Assembly (NCBI RefSeq): GCF_045032955.1
Contig: NZ_JBJFZU010000013.1
Coordinates: forward strand, 54,815-118,814
Reading direction: 5' to 3'
Source: Ornithinicoccus sp045032955
Lineage (GTDB): Bacteria > Actinomycetota > Actinomycetes > Actinomycetales > Dermatophilaceae
Length of the DNA stretch: 64,000 nt
Positions 23,387-31,710 of this stretch are shown here, one piece after another; within the stretch, counting starts at the first letter, position 1, and each line of letters starts with the position of its first letter. The notes under the pieces were generated by a model. That model had not been told where the DNA came from, did no database searches, and saw nothing but the letters and a program-made list of their open reading frames with translations. The position numbers and the translations under genes were made by a program.

Positions 23387-25684
23387 TCAGCGGGTGACCG
23401 GCACCATCACCGGGGCGCTGCGGGTCGTCCCCGCGGCGTTGCGCAGGACCATCACGTACTCGCGCTCGCCGACGGAACGGTCGGTGAGGTCGACCTGGAC
23501 GCGCTGCGCCGCGGGGGAGGCCGCGCTCAGGTCACCCTCGGCCACCGGCGTCCCGTCCTCGAGCAGCGTCCACGAGGTGGCGTTGGTGCCCCACCACATG
23601 TTCGCGCTGACCCGGTAGTCGCCATCGCCGTCCCTGTTGTCGTGGCTGACCACGGGGACCCCGGGTGCGGCGTCCGTCACGGTCACGGTCACCGGCGCGG
23701 TCTCGGTGCTGCCCTGGGAGTTGAGCAGCTGCGCGATGTAGACGTACTCGCCGTCGACCCGGCCCTGGATGTCGAAGGTGGCGTGCTGCGCCTGCGGGCC
23801 GTCGGCCACCAGGTCCTGTTGGGCGACCTCCTCACCGTTCTCGAAGAGGATCACCCGGGAGGCGTTGTGGCCCCACCACAGGTCCATCCGGATCTCGTGG
23901 TTCCCGTCGTGCAGCCCGTGCGCCCACCCGCTGGTGGAGGACAGGCTCGCCCGCGCGGGAGGTGCGGACTCGGAGTCCTTCGGCAGCGGCTCGTCACCAC
24001 CGGCGCACTGCGCATACTCGTCCTCGGTGGGGGAGAGGCGGAACCAGTCGAAGGACGCGTCGATCTCCGGCGCGCTGTCGATGCCCCGGAAGGCGTACGG
24101 GCCGACGTGGGTGAACCCGGCCTCGGCGAGGTCGATGTCCCGTCCGTACCGGGAGAAGGTCTCGCCGTCGTAGGAGACGGAGGCCCGGGCGGTGTCGCCG
24201 TCGCTGGTCAGCCGCAGCCACATCGACCGGGTGCCGGGCACCTCGGGCGCCGAGCTGTCCTGGCGGTTCTGCCCGTCCCGGTGGTAGACGAGCTCGACGG
24301 TCGGGCCCGGGGTGGCGCGCCCGAGGTCGAGCTTGGCGTAGTGGGTGTCGTCGGCGTACAGCAGCAGTCCGGCCTGCTGGAACCGGTCGGTGGCGTCGAT
24401 GTCGACCGCGGTGGTCACCTGCCACGGCCCGTCGGGCAGCTCCTGCTGCAGCAGCGGTGCCTGCGCGACGCCGCCGCTGTAGGTCGGGACGGTGAGGACG
24501 CCGTCACCGACCTCGTGCCGCGCGTCGTCCTCGCGGAGCACCCGTGACCAGGTGTCCTGCGCCAGCGCGTCGCCGGTGAACTCGTCGCTGCCGGGTGCGG
24601 CGCACTCCGCGAAGAGCGGGTTGTCCGGGTCCTGCGGGAAGCTACCGAACGGCGGGGGGACGACGACCTCGGCGCCGTCCTTGGCCCAGGCGATGGTGGC
24701 GCCCAGCCTGTCCCCGGCCTCGTAGAACATGTACGTCTCACCCTCGGAGGAGAGGATCTCGGGGGCCGCGACCCGGCCGATGTCGTCGCCGATACCGCTC
24801 GAGGAGTGCAGCAGGATCGGTTCGTCACCCACCTCGCGCAGCGTCTCGTCGACCGTGCGGGCGTAGATGTTGCCGCTGGAGGCGTGGTAGATCACGTAGA
24901 GCTGGTCCTGCCACTCCCACAGGTTGCCGCCGGAGACGTTCTGGCCCTCCTCCGTCCCCGGTTCGACGACGTACTCCGGTTCGACGTCCCAGGTCGTGCC
25001 GTCGACGGACTCGGCGAGCCGGATCCGGCGTATGTCGTCGGTCTTGTTGCCCATGTAGAACATCCCGTACGCGTACCCGGAGGCCGGGTCGGGGTGCTCG
25101 AAGACCCGCGCGTAGCTGGTCTCGGTGACGTCGTCGCCGCCCATGTCGTTGTCGACCGCGATCCCGCCGTAGGTGAAGGTCACGCCGTCGTCGGTCTCCG
25201 CCCACCGGGTCTGCGAGTTGTCCCCGTGGAAGTAGAGGAACATCGCGTCCGCCTCGTCGTTCCAGATCGCCTCCGGGCTGGAGACGTGCGGGACCGAGTA
25301 GATGTCACCCCAGGTGTTGGTGATCAGCGGGTTGTCCTCGTACTCCGTCCAGGGACCCTCGAGGTCGTCGGCATACATGAGGGCGATGCCGCCCGGGTCG
25401 TCGTGCGGCGCGTAGTAGAGGTACCAGTGGCCGAGCGGGTCCTCGAGATGCTCCCCGGCCTCGAAGATGCTCGGGAAGATGAACTCGTCGGTCTCGTTGA
25501 ACTCCAGGGTGTCCTTGTCGGTGATCACCCCCTGGTAGCCGAACTCCGGCCACGGGTCCGGCGGGTCGGCGGTGTCGGCCAGTGCCGGGCCGGCCGACAC
25601 GGCGACCAGGGTGCCGGCCAGCACCGCGGCCAGGGTGCTCGCTGCCGCGGCGACCGTGCGCCGGGGTCGGTGGGTGATCGTCAT
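23387..25684 (-). CDS. Secreted multidomain glycoside hydrolase with beta-propeller catalytic module
   Basis: A 765-residue exported protein. Signal peptide about 1-37 (AAAASTLAAVLAGTLVAVSAGPALA). Residues about 45-350 look like a five-bladed beta-propeller of the GH43/GH32/GH117 kind, with repeated blades such as DPLGHWYLYYAPHDDPGG, SSPEAIWNDEADAMFLYFHG and APEILSSEGETYMFYE. About 375-555 is a concanavalin-like DUF1349-type module (SDEFTGDALAQDTWSRV, FDWFRLSP). The end carries two copies of a beta domain with the motif WWG-x-NA (LWWGHNASRVILFENGEEV and MWWGTNATSWTLLEDGTPV), probably for carbohydrate binding. It should cut an extracellular polysaccharide; the substrate is unknown. GAGAGG precedes the ATG. 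It diverges from the LacI-ABC operon. Confidence 0.8.
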   Translation of the reverse strand: MTITHRPRRTVAAAASTLAAVLAGTLVAVSAGPALADTADPPDPWPEFGYQGVITDKDTLEFNETDEFIFPSIFEAGEHLEDPLGHWYLYYAPHDDPGGIALMYADDLEGPWTEYEDNPLITNTWGDIYSVPHVSSPEAIWNDEADAMFLYFHGDNSQTRWAETDDGVTFTYGGIAVDNDMGGDDVTETSYARVFEHPDPASGYAYGMFYMGNKTDDIRRIRLAESVDGTTWDVEPEYVVEPGTEEGQNVSGGNLWEWQDQLYVIYHASSGNIYARTVDETLREVGDEPILLHSSSGIGDDIGRVAAPEILSSEGETYMFYEAGDRLGATIAWAKDGAEVVVPPPFGSFPQDPDNPLFAECAAPGSDEFTGDALAQDTWSRVLREDDARHEVGDGVLTVPTYSGGVAQAPLLQQELPDGPWQVTTAVDIDATDRFQQAGLLLYADDTHYAKLDLGRATPGPTVELVYHRDGQNRQDSSAPEVPGTRSMWLRLTSDGDTARASVSYDGETFSRYGRDIDLAEAGFTHVGPYAFRGIDSAPEIDASFDWFRLSPTEDEYAQCAGGDEPLPKDSESAPPARASLSSTSGWAHGLHDGNHEIRMDLWWGHNASRVILFENGEEVAQQDLVADGPQAQHATFDIQGRVDGEYVYIAQLLNSQGSTETAPVTVTVTDAAPGVPVVSHDNRDGDGDYRVSANMWWGTNATSWTLLEDGTPVAEGDLSAASPAAQRVQVDLTDRSVGEREYVMVLRNAAGTTRSAPVMVPVTR

Positions 25685-25746
25685 TGATCTGCCTCTCGTC
25701 TCGCGCGGTCGTCCGCGCCGGTGGCCGACCTCGTTCGGACAGCCCG

Positions 25747-25777
25747 TTGACAACGTGGCGGGGGAACCGCTTATACT
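25747..25777 (+). promoter_or_regulatory. Promoter of the LacI-ABC operon
   Basis: A perfect -35 TTGACA (25747-25752) and -10 TATACT (25772-25777) with a 19-bp spacer (18 if TTATAC is used). This is the strongest promoter-like sequence in the window. Confidence 0.7.
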
Positions 25778-25778
25778 C

Positions 25779-25798
25779 GTGCTAATACGCATTAGCAC
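25779..25798. promoter_or_regulatory. LacI-family operator
   Basis: Palindrome GTGCTAAT-ACGC-ATTAGCAC with central CG, the hallmark of LacI-family sites. It starts one base after the -10 element, so a bound repressor would cover the start site. It also lies in the divergent region before the glycoside hydrolase. Confidence 0.75.
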
Positions 25799-25883
25799 CG
25801 GGTTCACCCAGACTAGTGCGTTTCCGCAGACAGATCCAGGGGTCGGACGCATCCGGCCGACCGTCCCTCGAGGAGGAGTGAGA

Positions 25884-26957
25884 GTGACCCGCCGCAGCAC
25901 GCCTCCCCGCATCACCCAGCGCCGGATCGCCGAGCTGGCCGGGGTCAGCCAGGCGACGGTGTCGCTGGTGGTCAACGGCAAGGCCGACGCCGTCAGTCGG
26001 ATCCCGGCGGCCACCAGGGAGCGCGTCCGGCAGGTCCTGCAGGACCTCGAGTACGTGGCCGACCCGGCCGCACGACGCCTCGCCGGGGTGGGCAACCGCC
26101 TGATCGGGGTGTTCACCTACGAGCCGGCCTTTCCCTCGGCCAGCCGGGACTTCTACGCCGCGCTGCTCACCGGGATCGAGAGCGAGGCCGAGCTCCTCGG
26201 CTGCGACCTGCTGATGTTCACCTCCGCTCCCGTCGAGGACGGCCGGCGCAGCCTGTTCCACCCCTCGACCCGGCTCCGGCTGGCCGACGGGTGCCTGCTG
26301 CTCGGGCTGGAGATGGACGGACAGGAGCTGGAGCGCCTGGTCGACAGCGGCTTCCCGTTCGTCGCCATCGGTCGCCGTGACGCGGCGGGGGTGCCCTTCG
26401 TCGCCGCGGACTACGTCGCCGGGGTCGCCACCCTGGTCGAGCGCTGCTGGCAGCTCGGCCACCGCCGCTTCGCGATGCTGCACCGGGACAGCTCCGGTGA
26501 GTCCGTCCAGGACCGGCTCACCGGGTTCACCGAGGGGCTGCGCCGCCAGGACCCGTCCGCCGCGGCCGTGGCCTGGCGCAGCGCGGACGAGGGCGACGAC
26601 CTCACCGACGCCTGGGCCGAGCTGAGGGCCAGCGGGGCGACCGTCCTGGTCGTCGAGTCGCCCGTGCACGCGCTCGCGATCCACCGGCTCGCGGTCCAGG
26701 ACGGTGTGCGGGTGCCCGAGGACCTCTCGATCGTCACCCTGGCCGACCCCTCGCACAGCGCCGAGGGCGACCCGGACCTCACCCGCCTCAGCCCCCCGCG
26801 GACCCGCCTGGGCTCGGAGTCGCTGTCCCTGCTGGGCAGGATCCTCGACCCCGACGTCGAGGTGGGACCCGACGAGCTCCGGCTCACCCTGCCCTGCGAC
26901 ATCGTCCCCGGATCGACGCTGTCCGAACCCGCCGACCACCACCTGGAGACCACCTGA
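25884..26957 (+). CDS. LacI-family transcriptional regulator
   Basis: A 357-residue LacI-type repressor. The DNA-binding part is clear: ITQRRIAELAGVSQATVSLVVNG with the hinge helix near DPAARRLAG. The sugar-binding core follows (FVAADYVAGVATLVERCWQLGHRRFAMLHRD, later VPEDLSIVTLADP). GTG 25884 follows AGGAGGAG; GTG 25878 is also in frame. It is likely to repress its own operon and perhaps the divergent hydrolase through the palindrome at 25779, and to release on binding a sugar from the hydrolysed polymer. The stop overlaps the next gene (TGATG). Confidence 0.9.
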   Translation: MTRRSTPPRITQRRIAELAGVSQATVSLVVNGKADAVSRIPAATRERVRQVLQDLEYVADPAARRLAGVGNRLIGVFTYEPAFPSASRDFYAALLTGIESEAELLGCDLLMFTSAPVEDGRRSLFHPSTRLRLADGCLLLGLEMDGQELERLVDSGFPFVAIGRRDAAGVPFVAADYVAGVATLVERCWQLGHRRFAMLHRDSSGESVQDRLTGFTEGLRRQDPSAAAVAWRSADEGDDLTDAWAELRASGATVLVVESPVHALAIHRLAVQDGVRVPEDLSIVTLADPSHSAEGDPDLTRLSPPRTRLGSESLSLLGRILDPDVEVGPDELRLTLPCDIVPGSTLSEPADHHLETT

Positions 26958-28630
26958 TGACCATCACCCCCCGTTCCTCCCCACCTGTCCACGGCCTCGG
27001 CGCCCCGGTCCCCGGCGGTGTCGCCGACCGGCTCACCACCGACGTGCTGGTCGTCGGCGGTGGCCTCGGCGGGGTGGCCGCCGCCCTGTCCGCGCTGGAG
27101 GCCGGCCGGCGGGTCGTGCTGAGCGAGGAGTACGCCTGGCTGGGCGGTCAGCTCACCAGCCAGGGCGTCCCCCTGGACGAGCACTCCTGGGTCGAGCAGT
27201 TCGGCGTCACCGCACGCTACCGGCGGCTGCGCGACGGGATCCGCGACTACTACCGCCGCTGCTACCCGCTGACCGAGGAGGCCCGCGGCGAGACGGCGTT
27301 GAACCCGGGCAACGGCATGGTGAGCCGGCTGTGCGCCGAGCCGGCCGTCGGGGTCGCGGTGCTGGAGGCGATGCTGGCCCCGCACCGCGCCGCCGGCCGC
27401 CTGCAGGTGCTGCAGCCCGCGGTGCCGGTGCGGGCACGCACGGAGGGCGACCGGGTCCGGGACGTGACGCTGCGGCTCGAGGGCCCCGGTCGTGAGGTCA
27501 CCGTCGCGGCGGACTACGTCATCGACGCCACCGAGCTGGGGGACCTGCTGCCGCTGACCGGAGCCGAGTACGTCACCGGTTTCGAGTCTCGGGACCAGAC
27601 GGGCGAGCCCAGTGCGCCGGAGCAGGCGCAACCGGGCAACCAGCAGGCCTTCAGCTGGTGCTTCGTCGTCGACCACGTCGAGGGCGAGGACCACACCATC
27701 GACCCGCCGCACGACTACGAGCAGTGGCGGACGAAGCAGCCGGACTACTGGGGGGCGCCGATGCTGTCGCTCACCGGCCCCGACCCGCGCACGCTCGAGA
27801 CCCTAACCCGCACCTTCACCCCGCACGCGCAGACCGCCGACCAGGTCGCCGACCAGGCCCAGAACCCCGGGGACCGCGAGCTGTGGACCTTCCGCCGGAT
27901 CCTGGACCGCGCCAACTTCCGGCCCGGGGCATACCCGAGCGACGTGGTGCTCGTGAACTGGCCGATGATCGACTACCTGGACGGCACCCTCGTCGACGTC
28001 GACCCGGAGGAGGCTCTGGCCCACCAGGCCGCGGCCCGGCGGCAGTCGCTGTCGATGCTGTACTGGCTGCAGACCGAGGCCCCGCGCGCGGACGGCGGGA
28101 AGGGCTTCCCGGGGCTGCGGCTGCGGGGCGACCTGACGCAGGGCCCGGACGGGCTGGCGATGGCGCCCTACATCCGCGAGTCACGGCGCCTGCTGACGGT
28201 GGGCACCGTCACCGAGACGGACCTGTCCATCGAGCACAAGGGGCACGCCCGACCGTTCACCACCCACGACTCGGTCGGGGTCGGCATGTACCGGGTGGAC
28301 CTGCACCCCAGCACCGGCGGGGACAACTACCTGGACATCGCCAGCACCCCCTTCGAGATCCCGCTCGGCATCCTGGTGCCGCGGCGGCTGGAGAACCTGC
28401 TCCCGGCGGGCAAGAACGTGGGGACCACGCACATCACCAACGGTGCCTTCCGGCTGCACCCGGTGGAGTGGAACATCGGCGAGGCCGCCGGGTCCCTCGC
28501 CGCCTTCTGCCTGGAGCGTGCGGTGACCCCGCGCGCGGTCCAGGCGACCGACGGGCTGCTCACCGAGTTCCAGTCCGTGCTCACGAACACCGGCGTCGAG
28601 CTGCACTGGCCCGACGTCGTCGGCTACTAG
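26957..28630 (+). CDS. FAD-dependent oxidoreductase (PF12831-type)
   Basis: A 557-residue flavoprotein of the FAD_oxidored type. The dinucleotide-binding motif VLVVGGGLGGVAAALSALEAGRRVVLSEE lies at about 30-58, followed by WLGGQLTSQG, a family mark. The C-terminus has LVPRRLENLLPAGKNVGTTHITNGAFRLHPVEWNIGEAAG, where FAD binding is closed. There is no signal peptide, so it acts inside the cell. Such enzymes occur in carbohydrate gene clusters and are thought to oxidise sugars or their derivatives; the substrate here is unknown. It is co-transcribed with LacI and the ABC importer. Confidence 0.82.
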   Translation: MTITPRSSPPVHGLGAPVPGGVADRLTTDVLVVGGGLGGVAAALSALEAGRRVVLSEEYAWLGGQLTSQGVPLDEHSWVEQFGVTARYRRLRDGIRDYYRRCYPLTEEARGETALNPGNGMVSRLCAEPAVGVAVLEAMLAPHRAAGRLQVLQPAVPVRARTEGDRVRDVTLRLEGPGREVTVAADYVIDATELGDLLPLTGAEYVTGFESRDQTGEPSAPEQAQPGNQQAFSWCFVVDHVEGEDHTIDPPHDYEQWRTKQPDYWGAPMLSLTGPDPRTLETLTRTFTPHAQTADQVADQAQNPGDRELWTFRRILDRANFRPGAYPSDVVLVNWPMIDYLDGTLVDVDPEEALAHQAAARRQSLSMLYWLQTEAPRADGGKGFPGLRLRGDLTQGPDGLAMAPYIRESRRLLTVGTVTETDLSIEHKGHARPFTTHDSVGVGMYRVDLHPSTGGDNYLDIASTPFEIPLGILVPRRLENLLPAGKNVGTTHITNGAFRLHPVEWNIGEAAGSLAAFCLERAVTPRAVQATDGLLTEFQSVLTNTGVELHWPDVVGY

Positions 28631-28642
28631 AAGGAGACGATC

Positions 28643-29941
28643 ATGACCTCAGCAACGACGCTGAAGAGGCTGACCCTGCTGCCGCTGGCCGGCCTGACGC
28701 TGGCCGCCTGCTCGGGCGGCGGTGGTGGTGGCAGCGACGAGGCCACCGAGGACATCGACCTGCGGATGACGATCTGGACCTCCAACGAGGACCACCTGGC
28801 GCTCTTCGACTCGATCGCCGACGACTACATGGCCGACCACCCGGAGATCGCCTCGATCACCTTCGACCCGCTGCCGTTCGACGACTACACCTCCACCGTC
28901 ACCACCCAGCTCGCCGGCGGCAGCCCGCCGGACATGGCCTGGATCCTGGAGAACGCGGCGCCCGACTTCGTCGCCAGCGGCGCCCTGATGCCGTTGAGCG
29001 ACACCCTGGAGGCGACCGAGGGGTATGACGTCGACGACATCGCGGAGAGCGCCGCCTCGTTGTGGACCCAGGACGGCGAGCTGCTCGCCTACCCGTTCAG
29101 CACCTCACCCTTCGTGACCTTCGTCAACAACGACCTGCTCGCCGAGGCCGGCCTGCCCAGTGCGCCGCAGATGCGGTCCGAGGGTGACTGGACCTGGGAA
29201 GCGGTCAGCGACGCCGGGTCCACCGTCGCGCAGGAGACCGGGGAGTCCGGGTTCGTCATCCGCGACTTCGACTACCTGAACTGGGACTACCTGAGCACGG
29301 TCTGGAACGGCTGGGGCGCCGAACCCTGGACCGAGGACGGCACCAGCTGCACCTTCGACAGCCCCGAGATGGTCGAGGCCTTCGACTTCCTGCACGACGC
29401 GGCCTTCGACGCCGGGTCGATGCCGGGACCGGGCAGCAGCGCCGACTTCTTCGCCGGCGAGGCCGCCTTCACGGTGACCCAGATCTCGCGCGCCAACCTG
29501 CTGCCCGAAGACGGCTTCGAGTGGGACCTGCTGCCGCTGCCCGAGGGCCCGGACGGCGAGTACGCGGTGACCGGCCAGGCCGGGGTCGGCGTCCTGCAGA
29601 GCGGGCCGAACCCGCAGGCGTCGGCGGAGTTCCTCGCCTACTTCACCAACGCCGAGAACGGGGCCGACCTGGCGGAGTACTTCCCGCCGCCGCGGACCTC
29701 GCTGCTGACGCTGGACGTGATGGCCGACGCCAACCCGCTGCTGACCCCGGAGCAGATCGAGGACGTGGTCATCCCCGGGATCGCCGACGGTGTCGTGCGT
29801 CCGAGCCACACCGACGCCGTGCAGATCGCCCAGCAGACACGGGCGTCCCTGGACGACCTGTGGACCGAGGACGCCGACATCCCCGCGGCCCTGGAGCAGA
29901 CCTGTGGGGCGATCTCACCGCTCCTCGGCAGCGACACGTGA
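28643..29941 (+). CDS. Sugar ABC transporter solute-binding lipoprotein
   Basis: A 432-residue extracellular binding protein of the carbohydrate (CUT1) family. Lipoprotein signal TLLPLAGLTLAACSGG with the lipidated Cys at residue 23, then a Gly-rich tether. The fold marks are LRMTIWTSNEDHLALFDSIADDY near the start, AGGSPPDMAWI and the aromatic-rich binding cleft (NWDYLSTVWNGWGAEPW). It should deliver an oligosaccharide to the two permeases that follow. AAGGAG precedes the ATG, and its stop overlaps the first permease's GTG. Confidence 0.9.
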   Translation: MTSATTLKRLTLLPLAGLTLAACSGGGGGGSDEATEDIDLRMTIWTSNEDHLALFDSIADDYMADHPEIASITFDPLPFDDYTSTVTTQLAGGSPPDMAWILENAAPDFVASGALMPLSDTLEATEGYDVDDIAESAASLWTQDGELLAYPFSTSPFVTFVNNDLLAEAGLPSAPQMRSEGDWTWEAVSDAGSTVAQETGESGFVIRDFDYLNWDYLSTVWNGWGAEPWTEDGTSCTFDSPEMVEAFDFLHDAAFDAGSMPGPGSSADFFAGEAAFTVTQISRANLLPEDGFEWDLLPLPEGPDGEYAVTGQAGVGVLQSGPNPQASAEFLAYFTNAENGADLAEYFPPPRTSLLTLDVMADANPLLTPEQIEDVVIPGIADGVVRPSHTDAVQIAQQTRASLDDLWTEDADIPAALEQTCGAISPLLGSDT

Positions 29942-30849
29942 CGCTGGTCCGGCAGCGAGCAGGACGGCGCCCCGCCTACGCCCGACGTGACGCCTGGAGC
30001 GGGTATGTCTTCATCGCCCCCCAGCTGCTCGGCATCGTCCTGTTCGTCCTGGCCCCGCTCGGCCTGATCTTCTACTACTCCTTCCACGAGTGGAACGTCC
30101 TGGCGGGCAGCTTCACCTTCGTCGGCCTGGAGAACGTGGAGAGGCTCTTCGACGACCCGCAGCTGGTCCCGGTGCTGCGCGCGACGGCGGTCTTCTCGCT
30201 GGGGCTGGTGGTGCTGAACCTCTCCCTGGCCCTGCTGCTGGCGGTGATGCTCAACCGGACCCTGCGCGGGATCACCGCGTTCCGGACGATCTTCTTCTCC
30301 CCGGTCGTCATCTCCCTGGTGGCCTGGACCATCGTCTGGGGCTTCCTGCTGCAGAACGACGGCGGCATCAACGGGGCGCTGTCCGTGCTCGGGATCGACG
30401 GGCCGAACTGGCTGCGCGAGGGCTGGGGAGCGATGATCGCGGTCATCGTCGTGCAGGCCTTCAAGAATGTGGGCCTGAACATGGTCCTCTTCCTCTCCGC
30501 CCTGCAGGGCGTGCCGAAGGACCTCTACGAGGCGGCGGAGATCGACGGGGCGACCCCGCGGCAGAGCTTCCTGCGGATCACGCTGCCGCTGATCTCACCG
30601 ATGATCATGCTCACCTCGATCATCACCATCGTCGGCTCGCTCCAGGTCTTCGCGCAGGTCGCGGTCCTGACCCAGGGCGGTCCCGGGATCTCGACCACCG
30701 TCCTTGTCTACTACCTGGTGCAGCAGTCGTTCGACTTCCACCAGTTCGGCTACGGATCGACGCTGGCGATCCTGCTCTTCCTGATCGTCCTCGTCCTCAC
30801 GATCGTGCAGTGGCAGATGCGCAAGAGATGGGTGTTCTATGAGAACTGA
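29938..30849 (+). CDS. Sugar ABC transporter permease (MalF/UgpA-like)
   Basis: A 303-residue permease with six membrane segments. The EAA loop that docks the ATPase is seen as DLYEAAEIDGATPRQSFLRITLPLISP (about 205-231). It belongs to the CUT1 sugar family and pairs with the following permease. GTG 29938 overlaps the binding-protein stop (GTGA), so I chose it over the longer upstream frame. No ATPase is encoded in this operon; as in other actinobacteria a shared MsiK-type ATPase elsewhere may serve (inference). Confidence 0.88.
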   Translation: MTLVRQRAGRRPAYARRDAWSGYVFIAPQLLGIVLFVLAPLGLIFYYSFHEWNVLAGSFTFVGLENVERLFDDPQLVPVLRATAVFSLGLVVLNLSLALLLAVMLNRTLRGITAFRTIFFSPVVISLVAWTIVWGFLLQNDGGINGALSVLGIDGPNWLREGWGAMIAVIVVQAFKNVGLNMVLFLSALQGVPKDLYEAAEIDGATPRQSFLRITLPLISPMIMLTSIITIVGSLQVFAQVAVLTQGGPGISTTVLVYYLVQQSFDFHQFGYGSTLAILLFLIVLVLTIVQWQMRKRWVFYEN

Positions 30850-31705
30850 CAGTGCCGTGGCGACCCGTGCGCCCACCCCGGTAGGCCGGCGCATCATCTT
30901 CTACGCCGCGCTGTGCGTGCTGGCCATCCCCTTCGTGATGCCCACCTGGTGGATGGTCACCTCGTCCTTCAAGCCGATCAGCGAGATCTTCGCGTACCCG
31001 CCGACCTTGTGGCCGCAGGAGACGACGCTGCAGGCATACCGGGACGCCTTCACCCTGCAACCCTTCGTCCGGCAGTACTTCAACAGCGTCTACATCGCGA
31101 TGATCGTCACGGTGGGGACGATGCTGATCTCCTCGATGGCGGGGTATGCCTTCGCGCGCATCCGTTTCCCCGGCCAGAACGCGCTGTTCCTGGTGGTGCT
31201 GCTCGGGCTGCTCATCCCGAGCGAGGTGACGATCGTCCCGCTCTTCCAGATGTTCAACAGCTGGGGGATGGTCGACACCCACTGGCCGCTGATCCTGGCC
31301 ACCACCTTCGGCGCCCCCAGCGTGCTGGCGACGTTCATCATGCGGCAGTTCTTCATCACCCTGCCGGTGGAGCTGGAGGAGGCCGCCCGCCTCGACGGGC
31401 TGGGGAGGTGGCGCATCTGGTGGTACATCGCGATGCCGCTGGCCCGCAGCGCGCTGGCCGCGGTGGCGATCTTCACCTTCCAGCACGTGTGGAACCTCTA
31501 CCTGGAGCCGACGGTCTTCCTGCAGTCGCCCGAGATGTTCACGCTGCCGCAGGCGCTGACCCGATACACCGACGCCTACGGCGGGCAGATGTGGAACGTG
31601 CAGCTGGCGGCGGCGTCGATGACGGTGCTGCCGGTGCTCGCGATCTTCGTGCTGGCCCAGCGGCAGTTCATCGAGGGGCTGGCGCAGACCGGGCTGAAGG
31701 GCTGA
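30839..31705 (+). CDS. Sugar ABC transporter permease (MalG/UgpE-like)
   Basis: A 288-residue permease of the MalG type with six membrane segments. Typical parts are the start FVMPTWWMVTSSFKP, GYAFARIRFPGQN and the EAA loop PVELEEAARLDGLGRWRIWWYIAMPLARS (about 178-206). It forms the channel together with the preceding permease, whose end it overlaps by 11 bp. It is the last gene of the LacI operon, and only five bases separate its stop from that of the convergent modC; no terminator is visible between them. Confidence 0.9.
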   Translation: MRTDSAVATRAPTPVGRRIIFYAALCVLAIPFVMPTWWMVTSSFKPISEIFAYPPTLWPQETTLQAYRDAFTLQPFVRQYFNSVYIAMIVTVGTMLISSMAGYAFARIRFPGQNALFLVVLLGLLIPSEVTIVPLFQMFNSWGMVDTHWPLILATTFGAPSVLATFIMRQFFITLPVELEEAARLDGLGRWRIWWYIAMPLARSALAAVAIFTFQHVWNLYLEPTVFLQSPEMFTLPQALTRYTDAYGGQMWNVQLAAASMTVLPVLAIFVLAQRQFIEGLAQTGLKG

Positions 31706-31710
31706 CGCGC

